Of a DNA stretch of 64,000 nt, positions 52,981-61,700 are shown one piece after another. The stretch spans positions 62,001 to 126,000 of the forward strand of contig JAJDUU010000025.1 of assembly GCA_022826485.1 (NCBI GenBank), in the 5' to 3' direction. The stretch's first letter is position 1. Every line of letters starts with the position of its first letter. A program made the position numbers and the translations under genes. This stretch comes from Chloroflexota bacterium. Its GTDB lineage: Bacteria > Chloroflexota > UBA11872. The notes beneath the pieces are model-generated. The model was not told the origin of the DNA, made no database searches, and saw nothing but the letters and a program-made list of their open reading frames with translations.

Positions 52981-53850
52981 CTACGCCAGCGCCACCAGCG
53001 CCGCGCCGGCGGCGATGGCGCCGGCGCCGATGAAGCGCGGGGCGTGCCGCGGCTCACGGAGCAGCGTCATCCCGAGGGCCGCGCCGATCATGATGCTCAC
53101 CTCGCGCGCGGCGGAGACGTAGGGCGCGGGCGCCATGGTGAGCGCAATGAGTACCAGCAGGTAAGCGGTTACTGCCAGAAGGCCGACCAACGTCGCGTCG
53201 CGCCGGGACACCGGCGCTCGGCGCCAGGGCCGCCGCCCATAGCGCGCCAGGACCAGCGGGGTCAGCAGGGCGGCAGCGATGAGCCACATCAAGTAGGCGT
53301 ACGGAAGCGGATTGACGACGGCCACGCCCTGCTTGTCGACCAGCGTGTACGTCGCGATGAGTACGCCGGTGAACGCCGCGTAGCGACCTCCCGGTCGCAG
53401 CAGCATGCGCGGCGCGTCGAGTAGCGACTTCGGATCGAGGCTCTGGAGATTGATCAGATAGATTCCGGCGACCACGGCGAGCACGCCGGCCACGCCCAAC
53501 GGCGAAACGGATTCGCCCACGATCCAGACGCTCGCCACCAGGACCAGGGCGGGTCCGATGCCCCGGGCCAGGGGATAGGTGACCGAGAGATCGGCTCGGG
53601 CGTAGGCATTGCCGAGCGACCAAAAGTACGCCGCGTGCAGGACCCCCGTGGCTATGATCCAGCCCCAGCCAGCCGGCGGAATCGGCTCCAGGACGACGCC
53701 GACGATGAACACCGGCAGGTAGATCGCCAACGTGACGACCAGGGCCAGCCAGAAGAAGACCGGGTGTCCCTCGCCGCGCTTGGCGAGCAAGTTCCATACC
53801 GCGTGCATCGCGGCCGCGATAAACACCAGCGCCAGCGCAGCCGGAGGCAC
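52981..53850 (-). CDS. EamA/DMT-family transporter
   Basis: The 289-residue protein has about ten hydrophobic helices in two repeats, with AMHAVWNLLAKRG in the first helix and LSVTYPLARGIGPALVLVASVWIVGE closing the first EamA repeat, and VSAAREVSIMIGAALGMTLLREPR in the second. Such transporters export or import amino acids or other small metabolites; the substrate is unknown. GTG 53850 is the start. Confidence 0.88.
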   Translation of the reverse strand: MPPAALALVFIAAAMHAVWNLLAKRGEGHPVFFWLALVVTLAIYLPVFIVGVVLEPIPPAGWGWIIATGVLHAAYFWSLGNAYARADLSVTYPLARGIGPALVLVASVWIVGESVSPLGVAGVLAVVAGIYLINLQSLDPKSLLDAPRMLLRPGGRYAAFTGVLIATYTLVDKQGVAVVNPLPYAYLMWLIAAALLTPLVLARYGRRPWRRAPVSRRDATLVGLLAVTAYLLVLIALTMAPAPYVSAAREVSIMIGAALGMTLLREPRHAPRFIGAGAIAAGAALVALA

Positions 53851-53937
53851 AGTGAATCCCTGTCGAGGGTCGTGGGGTGCGGCAAGCTACCACGGAGTCA
53901 GGCCGGTCCCCGCGGCCCGAAAGCGCCGCAGACGGCC

Positions 53938-54426
53938 TTAGGTCATCCTGATCTGGATCGTGGCCGTGCCGTCGTAACGCAGGCGCTCGCAGCGGGCGGC
54001 GAAGGCCTGCCAAACGTCCGCTGGACCCTCGAACGACCCGAAGACGTTCGCCGCTTCGAGCGTGATGAACTTTCCGGGAATGGTGGGGCGCGCGTAGCGG
54101 TCGTAGGGCCAATAGACCTCGCTCAAGGCGCCCGGGTGGCCGTGCCGCGTGCCGGCTTCATAGTGCGTGAAGATCAGGTCGCCGGGCGCCACGCAGGTGG
54201 TGGCGTTCTCGATGGGCGCCACAACGGTCGGGTCGAAATAGAACGCCGCGATGGTCCCCGAGTAGATCGCATGCAGGCACTCGGCTTCCGCGGGCAATCC
54301 CGCCGTCACCGCCGCGCAAGTCTGCGGCGCGGCGTCCCACAGCAGCTTGAAGCGAGCCGACGGGGCGCCCGGCAGCTCGAGCTCGATAGTGGAAACCCTG
54401 GGCTCCTCTGATTCCGGTGTGGCCAT
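53938..54426 (-). CDS. DUF3830 (cyclophilin-like) protein
   Basis: The 162-residue protein resembles DUF3830: KLLWDAAPQTCAAVTAGLP, CLHAIYSGTIAAFYFDP, TCVAPGDLIFTHYEAG, and a late LEAANVFGSFEGPADVWQAFAARC. The family has a cyclophilin-like fold and occurs near catabolic genes for amino acids or amides; its activity is not settled. It is a separate transcription unit or follows the aldo/keto reductase in a leftward cluster. Confidence 0.75.
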   Translation of the reverse strand: MATPESEEPRVSTIELELPGAPSARFKLLWDAAPQTCAAVTAGLPAEAECLHAIYSGTIAAFYFDPTVVAPIENATTCVAPGDLIFTHYEAGTRHGHPGALSEVYWPYDRYARPTIPGKFITLEAANVFGSFEGPADVWQAFAARCERLRYDGTATIQIRMT

Positions 54427-54503
54427 GCGTGTCGCCTCCTGCGATCAATCCCAATGCGCGACTGTAGGTCTCAAACCGTCCATTCGCGAGACGTGAGCCG
54501 GAT

Positions 54504-55418
54504 CTATGCGCCGGCCGCAATGGCCGCGAGCTCGGCCCGCTCGCTTTCGGTCATGCGCCATTCGATGGCGCGGACGTTCTCCTCGATCTCCTCCGGGCGC
54601 TTCGTGCCGGCCAGCGTCACAGTCACGATCGGGTTGGCGATCACCCACGCCAGCGCCAGCTGTGCCATGGTGAAGCCGCGGTCGCGGGCCGCCTCCTTGA
54701 GCCGGTCCACCCGCTGCAGGTAGCTCAGAAAGTGCTCGCGCTCGAACAGCGGCAGCTCGAACACCGTGCCGCGACTGCGGAAGTCGTCCTCGCCGAAGGT
54801 CGTCTCCGGCGTCATGGTGCCCGTCAAGAGCCCGTGCGCCATGGGGCCATACGCCATCAAGCCGAGCCCGCGCTCCTGGCAGAAGGGGAAGATCTCCTCC
54901 TCCGGTCGGCGGTCGAACAGGTGATAGCCAATCTGCTCGGTGACTAGGGGAAACGTTTCCAGGCACTCGCCGAGCTGTGCGGCGCTGAAGTTGCTCACGC
55001 CGCCGTAGCGGATCTTGCCCTGCTGCTGAAACTTGGCCATGGCCTCCATCGAGTCGGCAATGGGCACGCTCGCGTCCGGCCAGTGGATCAGATAGAGGTC
55101 GAGATAGTCGGTCTGGAGTCGCTCCAGGCTGCCTTCCAGGTCAGCCGCCATTTTGTCCGGTGCGGTGCTGCCTTTGCTGACGAGGACCACGTCGTGCCGC
55201 CGTCCCTTGAGCGCCCGTCCGACGAGCTTCTCGCCCTCGCCGAACCCATATCTGGCGGCCGTGTCGACCAGCGTGACGCCGAGGTCGATGGCTCGGTGGA
55301 TGCTGCGAATGGCCTCGTCGTCGTCGAACGGACCGTACTGCCCGCGTCCGATGGGAAACCCACCGAATCCAATGACCGACGTCACCAGATCGGACTGGCC
55401 CAGCTTGCGGTATTCCAT
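54504..55418 (-). CDS. Aldo/keto reductase
   Basis: The 304-residue protein has MEYRKLGQSDLVTSVIGFGGFPIGRG, TLVDTAARYGFGEGEKLVGRAL (Asp and Tyr), VVLVSKGS (Lys), YLDLYLIHWPD (His), and NPIVTVTLAGTKRPEEIEENV as the cofactor segment. It is unlike the AKR at 46673 in sequence and probably has another substrate. ATG 55418 is chosen because it begins the family N-terminus. Confidence 0.9.
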   Translation of the reverse strand: MEYRKLGQSDLVTSVIGFGGFPIGRGQYGPFDDDEAIRSIHRAIDLGVTLVDTAARYGFGEGEKLVGRALKGRRHDVVLVSKGSTAPDKMAADLEGSLERLQTDYLDLYLIHWPDASVPIADSMEAMAKFQQQGKIRYGGVSNFSAAQLGECLETFPLVTEQIGYHLFDRRPEEEIFPFCQERGLGLMAYGPMAHGLLTGTMTPETTFGEDDFRSRGTVFELPLFEREHFLSYLQRVDRLKEAARDRGFTMAQLALAWVIANPIVTVTLAGTKRPEEIEENVRAIEWRMTESERAELAAIAAGA

Positions 55419-55520
55419 GTTGGCGTCCCTCCGCGTGTGTGGGTGGTCCCCCTCACCCCTTATCAATTATGGGGCAGCCTCTAACCCGCTCCCTCGGTGG
55501 GGAGCGGACACCCGGCCCTT

Positions 55521-55578
55521 CCGTCATTCCGGCGAAGAGCCTGCCCCGTACTCGATACGGGGCCGGAATCCAGTCCGA
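55521..55578. repeat. REP-like palindrome, copy 5 (long form)
   Basis: CCGTCATTCCGGC, then an insert with CCCCGTACTCGATACGGGG, then GCCGGAATCCAGTCC. It matches copy 4 nearly base for base. Confidence 0.85.
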
Positions 55579-55659
55579 GAGAACCTGGAGATGCGCTCCC
55601 AAACGAGAGGTCGCTCTACCTAGTGCCCAGAATCGAGAGCGTCCTCGGAGGACCTCACG

Positions 55660-56886
55660 TTAGTCCTCACTTCGGGCGGACGACGGCTGCGGACGTGGGC
55701 CGGACGGTCGGGCAACCACGGCGCCCACCAGGATGGCCACGACGAATACCGGGGCCAGCAAGAGCGCCAGCGCGACGATGCCGGCGGCGTCCATCAGCGC
55801 GCCGGCCGCTAGCGGCAGCAGCAGCGCCGATGTTCCCGAGGCCGCTTGCAGCGCGGCCACGCCCCGTCCGGCATGTCGCGCCGGCACGCGGTCGGCCAGC
55901 AAGATCACGGGGGAGGTGGCGCCAAACCCACCCATGGAGTAGCAGAAGGCCGTGAGCCCCAGAAACGCCACGTGCGCCGGCAGCAGCAGCACCAGGGTGC
56001 CGAGCAGGTTCATGCAAACGGTTGCGCTCACCACCAGCAGCCGGCCATGGCGGTCCATCAACTGGCCACCGGCAAACGTGGCCACGGCGCGGAGTCCGGT
56101 GAGCAACGAGAGCACCAGTCCCACGGTTGCCGGATCGAGCTCGAGCGTCACTCCGCCGTAGAGGGGAAGGGCGACCGCGCGCAGCGTGGACGCGCCGCCC
56201 CAGAGCAGGGCGCCGAAGGCCAGCACGCCCGTGATCGCGCGCCACGACACCGGGCGTCCCGGCTCGGAATTGGTGTCGTCGACGGCCCTGGCCGCCGGCT
56301 CGGCGTCGCGGATCAGGGCAATGGCAATTAGCGCGCCAACCACCGCCACGGCGGCCGCCATCACCAGCGCCGAGCGCCATCCCAACGCGACCGCCAGACC
56401 TCCGGCCGCAACCGGGCTCGCCAGCATGCCGATCTGAAATCCCGTGAGCCCGCGCGAAATCGTGCGTCCCCGGGCCGCCGGCGGCGCCAGCCGCACCAGG
56501 TGGGCGACGGCAGCGCTCTCGATGAAGGCCGCGGCCATGCCCGACCCGAACACCGCGCCGACCAGGGCCCAGTAGCCCGGCGCGGCGGCGGCGGCCAGTC
56601 CTCCCAGCGCGAACGCGAGCGACGCAATTGCCAGCAGTCGCCGCGGCCCCACGCGGTCGGTCAGGTAGCCGGCCGCCGGTGTGACGAGCACCCGGCTGAG
56701 CGAGGGCACGGCCACGAGCATGCTGAGCGTCGCGAAGTTCACGTCGAATTCCGCCTGGATCGGCACGAGCAACGGTCCGTAGACCGACGCGCCGAAGGCC
56801 GTGGCCGCGATGATTCCGAACGTGGCGGCGACCTGAGATACCTCAGGCGGACGGGTAAGGGTCACGTGACGGCGCCGCGGTCGCAT
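55660..56886 (-). CDS. MFS transporter
   Basis: The 408-residue protein has twelve hydrophobic helices, the inter-helix motif GYLTDRVGPRRLL between helices 2 and 3 (the MFS GxLaDrxGrkxxl signature), and a related QLMDRHGRLLVV between 8 and 9. It is probably an exporter or organic-acid transporter; substrate unknown. ATG 56886 gives MRPRRRHVT; GTG 56865 is an alternative. It lies beside a divergent beta-propeller gene. Confidence 0.9.
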   Translation of the reverse strand: MRPRRRHVTLTRPPEVSQVAATFGIIAATAFGASVYGPLLVPIQAEFDVNFATLSMLVAVPSLSRVLVTPAAGYLTDRVGPRRLLAIASLAFALGGLAAAAAPGYWALVGAVFGSGMAAAFIESAAVAHLVRLAPPAARGRTISRGLTGFQIGMLASPVAAGGLAVALGWRSALVMAAAVAVVGALIAIALIRDAEPAARAVDDTNSEPGRPVSWRAITGVLAFGALLWGGASTLRAVALPLYGGVTLELDPATVGLVLSLLTGLRAVATFAGGQLMDRHGRLLVVSATVCMNLLGTLVLLLPAHVAFLGLTAFCYSMGGFGATSPVILLADRVPARHAGRGVAALQAASGTSALLLPLAAGALMDAAGIVALALLLAPVFVVAILVGAVVARPSGPRPQPSSARSED

Positions 56887-57023
56887 TGAAGCCAGAGCAC
56901 AACGGTGGTGACGGTCGTGCAGATCGACCGGCGGCGTCAACTTGGCGCCCGAGCCCACATCCGTCAGACGCCGGCTGCTACGCTCCCGCCGTCCGCCCCA
57001 CGCGTGACCATAGAGGGCCGATC

Positions 57024-57923
57024 ATGCGCACCGGCAGCGGTCGAATCACGTACGAGCTGGTTCCGGGCTGGGCCAAGATCCCGCCCCACATATCCACCGG
57101 GTGGATTGGCGGCGTGGTCACCGACCGCCGCGGACGCGTCTACTGCTTCGGACGCGGCACCCATCCCATGCTGGTCTTCGACCGCGAGGGCGCGCTGGTG
57201 GACCACTGGGGCGACACGTTCGTCAGCCATGCGCACGGGGCGTTCATCGACGACGAGGAGCAGCTCTGGCTCACGGATCGCTTCGCGCAGGTCGTGTGGG
57301 TCTGCGACACGTCGGGCCGGGTGCTCCGCAAGATCGGCCTGCTGCACATCCGCTCCACCGACGACGACTACCACATGAAGGGCGATCCGCCGGCGGGCGA
57401 GCCGCCGCGGTTCGACGGCTTCAACCACCCGACCAACACGCACCTGGCCGCCGACGGCACGGTCTTTGTCTCCGACGGCTATCGAGCCGCCAAGTGCCAC
57501 CGGTTCTCGGTGGCGGGCGTCATCGAAGAGTCATGGGGCAGCCAAGGCAGCGGACCTGGTCAATTCGACCTGCCGCACGGCATCTGGGTCACGCGGGACG
57601 ACCGAGTCCTCGTCGCCGACCGCGAGAACAGCCGCGTGCAGGTCTTCAATCGCGACGGCGAATTCCAGGAGGAGTGGACCGGCCTCCACCGCCCGACGGA
57701 CTTGTTCGTCGATGAGAACGCTGACGCCATCTACGTCGCCCAGCTCGACGGGCGAGTCTCGGTGCTCGATCTCGACGGCACGCGCATCACCCAACTGGGC
57801 GAACCGGGAACCGGACCAGGCCAGTTCGCCGCCCCCCACGACGTCTGGATCGACGACCAGGGCGCGCTCTACGTCTGCGAAGTCCAACGCGCCAACCGCC
57901 TGCACAAGTTCGTGCCGGTTTAG
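57024..57923 (+). CDS. NHL-repeat beta-propeller protein
   Basis: The 299-residue protein has repeats typical of NHL/peptidylglycine-amidating-lyase-like six-bladed propellers: GVVTDRRGRVYCFGRG, NTHLAADGTVFVSDGY, QFDLPHGIWVTRDDRVLVADRENSRVQVFNRDG, QFAAPHDVWIDDQGALYVCE. No signal peptide is evident. It could bind ligands or act as a lactonase or lyase; not decided. ATG 57024 follows AGAGGG and starts near the first blade. Confidence 0.85.
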   Translation: MRTGSGRITYELVPGWAKIPPHISTGWIGGVVTDRRGRVYCFGRGTHPMLVFDREGALVDHWGDTFVSHAHGAFIDDEEQLWLTDRFAQVVWVCDTSGRVLRKIGLLHIRSTDDDYHMKGDPPAGEPPRFDGFNHPTNTHLAADGTVFVSDGYRAAKCHRFSVAGVIEESWGSQGSGPGQFDLPHGIWVTRDDRVLVADRENSRVQVFNRDGEFQEEWTGLHRPTDLFVDENADAIYVAQLDGRVSVLDLDGTRITQLGEPGTGPGQFAAPHDVWIDDQGALYVCEVQRANRLHKFVPV

Positions 57924-58039
57924 GCGTGCGCCCAGACCGGACAAAATTGAGAACCTTCACGAATAGTCTCACCCCATCGCCTTAGGACCGACCCGGCGGC
58001 AGTTCTGTAACTTGCAACTGCCCTTCCTACAAATGAGCT

Positions 58040-58693
58040 TTGAATAGTCCAATATGGGAGGAAGCTAGCGAAGTGCCTGGATGGTTTGGATATCGTGGAT
58101 TGCGGGGTAAGGCGCCGCCACCGGACGAAGCATACAGCCGCGTGACCAACCCTGAGCGATTTCGCCCTCTGCATCCCGTCGTGCTGGAGATTCTGGACAA
58201 GCTGGAGAGCCAATTCGAAGTCGAGCGCACCGAAGCAAATGGACTCGACAAGAATCTGGAGCGGGGCATGGACCTGGCCCGCCCAGCTGTCAGGCTCACC
58301 CCGGGAGATCCCGAGGCCGCGCCAATCGCGGTGTCGTTCTCGACCTTTCCCGGGCTTCATGTCCGGTTTGGACGATGGTATATGGAGCCTTTTCCAGTCT
58401 GTGGCTGCGATGCCTGCGATGAGTCGGCAGAGGGCGAGATCGAAAGACTCAACGATTTGGTCGACGCCGTAACTGCTGGACGGTTTCGTGAGGCGATTCG
58501 ACGTCCCTTGATTTCCGTTAGAGGATCAGGCTGGGTGGAAACGAGTTTCTGGTCCGCCGACGACACGAGGTCTTGGATCAGGTCTCAAAGCGGGTCTCGT
58601 GTTGACGGCCGGCGTGCCCGTGAGATGGCTGGCGGTCGTCGCCGTCTGGACTTGAACTGGCGACCGTGGCGGCGTAGGCGGACCGTGAGCTAG
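58040..58693 (+). CDS. Hypothetical protein, possibly DUF6226
   Basis: The 217-residue protein starts at TTG 58040 (GTG 58073 is an alternative). YSRVTNPERFRPLHPVVLEIL and FPVCGCDACDESAEGEIERLNDLVDAVTAG recall DUF6226, a small family of unknown function; this is from memory. The CGCDACD cluster might bind a metal. The C-terminus is Arg-rich (about ten Arg in 30 residues). It precedes the large helicase gene by 94 bases. Confidence 0.55.
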   Translation: MNSPIWEEASEVPGWFGYRGLRGKAPPPDEAYSRVTNPERFRPLHPVVLEILDKLESQFEVERTEANGLDKNLERGMDLARPAVRLTPGDPEAAPIAVSFSTFPGLHVRFGRWYMEPFPVCGCDACDESAEGEIERLNDLVDAVTAGRFREAIRRPLISVRGSGWVETSFWSADDTRSWIRSQSGSRVDGRRAREMAGGRRRLDLNWRPWRRRRTVS

Positions 58694-58787
58694 CGACTGG
58701 TCGGCGGTGTCCGGGCCTCAGTGAGTGTCTTCATCGCTGGGCGAGCAAGCTCCTCCGGGTCCTTCGTCGTGAGAGAATCGGTGATAG

Positions 58788-61700
58788 ATGCGTGTCGAAT
58801 ATGGGACCGAGACAAGGGAAGCCATTCCTTGGGCTGACGACAGCAGCCGTCCGCTGTCCCGTTGCCTCTCACTGGACCTTGAAGTCGATGTCAAGAGCGG
58901 TCGCATCCGCGCGCTCGCTGGAGTACGTCCCGACACCGAGCAATCCCTGACGCTTGCCATAGCGCGAAACAGCCTCGCTGGTGCATTGGCCAAGCTGGAT
59001 GACCTTGCCGCAGGCGCGCAGATTCTGCTCGGCCACAACCTCATTGAATTCGACTTGCCCCATCTACGGGCTGCGAGTCCCAATCTGCGACTGTTGCGGC
59101 TGCCGGCGGTGGACACGCTCAGGCTCAATCCCCTGGCTTTCCCGCGCAATCCCTACCATCACCTCGTCAAGCACTATCAGGACGGCCAACTCAAGCGCGG
59201 GCGCCGAAACGACCCGGAGTTGGACGCCGGATTGACGCTTGAGGTCTTCGCCAACCAGCAGAAGGAGCTGCGCGGCGCGCCGGCTGACCTGTTGACGGCC
59301 TGGCACTGGCTCGCCACGCAGGAAGACGGCGCCGGGTTCGACAGGGTGTTCGCCTCGTTGCGTCGTGCGCCAAGACCATCCGACGTAGAGGCGCGTGACG
59401 CGATTCGGGTGCGTCTGGCCGGCACCGCCTGTCAGACGCAAGCCCGCGAGGTCATGGCGAATGCAACCCGGCACGGTTGGGCGCTGGCCTATGCGCTGGC
59501 ATGGATGTCAGTGTCTGGGGGCGCCTCGGTCATGCCTCCCTGGGTGCGGCATCAGTTTCCCGAAGCCGGTTTGCTGGTGCGCCGGTTACGTGACACCGCC
59601 TGCGCCGATGCCGCTTGTCGCTGGTGCCGCGAGCGGCACGACGCTCGCAAGGAGCTGACTCGCTGGTTCGGATATCGCGACTTCCGGTCTGAGCCGGCGG
59701 ACGAGCATGGGCGGCCCATGCAACGGTCCATCGTCGAGGCGGCGATGGCGCGGGAGCATGTGCTGGGGATTCTGCCCACCGGGGCCGGCAAGTCGCTCTG
59801 CTACCAGATCCCGGCGCTGTCCCGCTACGACAAGACCGGCGCTCTGACGGTGGTGATTTCGCCGCTGGTCGCCCTCATGGCGGATCAGGTGAAAGGACTC
59901 GAAAAGCGAGGCATTGGCTCCTGCGTCACCATCAATGGGCTTCTGTCCATGCCGGAGCGATCCGACGCTCTGGACCGGGTGCGGCTGGGAGACGCCAGCA
60001 TCCTCATCATCGCGCCGGAGCAGCTTCGCAGCACCTCCGTGCGCCGCGTCCTCGACCAACGCGAGATCGGCTCCTGGGTGCTTGACGAGGCCCACTGCCT
60101 CTCCAAGTGGGGCCACGACTTCCGGCCCGACTACCGCTACGTGGGGCGCTTCATACGTGAGCGAGCGGGGCAAGGGCCGGTGCCGCCGCTCCTCTGCCTG
60201 ACCGCGACGGCCAAGCCCGACGTGAAGGCCGAGATCGTGGACTACTTCCAGGCAGAGCTCGGCATAAACCTGAAGGTCTTCGACGGCGGCGCGCAGCGCA
60301 CCAACCTGGAGTTCGTGGTGGTGCAGACGAGTAGCGAGGCGCAGTTCTCCGACATTCATCAGGTCATAGAGGCCGATCTGCCGATCGAGCATCCGGGCGG
60401 CGCCATCGTCTACTGCGCGACGCGACGGCAGGCCGAAGAGGTGGCGGACTTTTTGCAGGCAAAAGGGATGGACGCGAACCACTTCCATGCCGGACTGCCG
60501 CCGGAGACCAAGAAGAACGTCCAGGAGAGTTTCATCCGCGGCGATCTGCGAGCCATCGTCGCCACGAATGCCTTTGGCATGGGCATCGACAAGCCGGACG
60601 TGCGGGTCGTGGTCCACGCCGACATCCCAGGTTCCTTGGAGAACTACCTCCAGGAGGCGGGGCGCGCCGGACGCGACCAGCAGAGGGCGCGCTGCGTGCT
60701 GCTCTACTCAGCGGATGACGTGGAGAAGCAGTTCGGCATGTCGGCCCGATCCCGGCTTACGCGACGCGAGATTCACGGCGTGCTGCGGGCGCTGCGGAAT
60801 CTCGATCGGCGGAAGCGCTTTGGCGGCGAGGTGGTGGCCACGGCAGGCGAGATCCTGGGCGAGGATGACGAGCAGGTTTTCGAGCGAGACGACGCCACCG
60901 AGGACTCCCGGGTGCGCACCTCAGTGGCCTGGCTGGAGGAGGCCGTGCTGCTGACCCGGGAGGCGAATCGGGTTCAGGTATTTCCGTCCTCCCTGCGGGT
61001 GAACTCGGTGAGTGAGGCGAGAGCCAAGCTCCAAAAGGCGCGTATCACGGATGGCTACCGCCGCCAGCTGCTCACCATTGCCGAGGCGCTCATCGAGGCT
61101 GATGCGGACGAAGGCATTTCCACCGACGAGTTGATGACCACATCTGGCATGACGCCTGAGGCGGTGCGGGCCGCGCTCCACGATATGGAGCGATGGGGCA
61201 TCGCCAGCAACGACACGGTGTTGACGGCCTTCGTCCATGCAGGGGTGGAGCGTTCTTCCCGGCGACGCTTCGAGCAGGCGGCGGAACTCGAGCGGGGCCT
61301 TATCGACCTCCTCCGGGAGACGGCGCCGGACATGCAAAAGGGCGAGGCGTTCCCACTGCATCTCCGCATCGCGACCCAGCGGCTGAAGGACGACGGCCAT
61401 GCCTACGCGCTGCCGGAACTCCTGCGGCGCATCGTCCGCAGCATTGCCGCCGACGGGCGGGGCGAGGGCGGCGGTGGGGGAAGCCTGGGCGTGCGTGGGC
61501 GCGATGCCGAGACCATTCAGGTGACGTTGCAACGCGAGTGGAACGCGTTGGAGAAGACTGCCGAACTGCGGCGTGCGGCCGCGGGTCGACTGTTGGACCA
61601 CCTGATCGCCTGCCTGCCGTCTGGAAGGCGAGGCACGGACTTGCTGGCCGAGACGACCCTGGGAAAGCTGCGGCAAGCGATCGAGTCCGACTTGGTCCTC

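Noticed and set aside
58635-58690. tRNA-like TTCAAGTCC string on the reverse strand
   Set aside because: The T-stem does not pair and no acceptor or anticodon arm can be drawn around it; it lies within an open Arg-rich coding tail.
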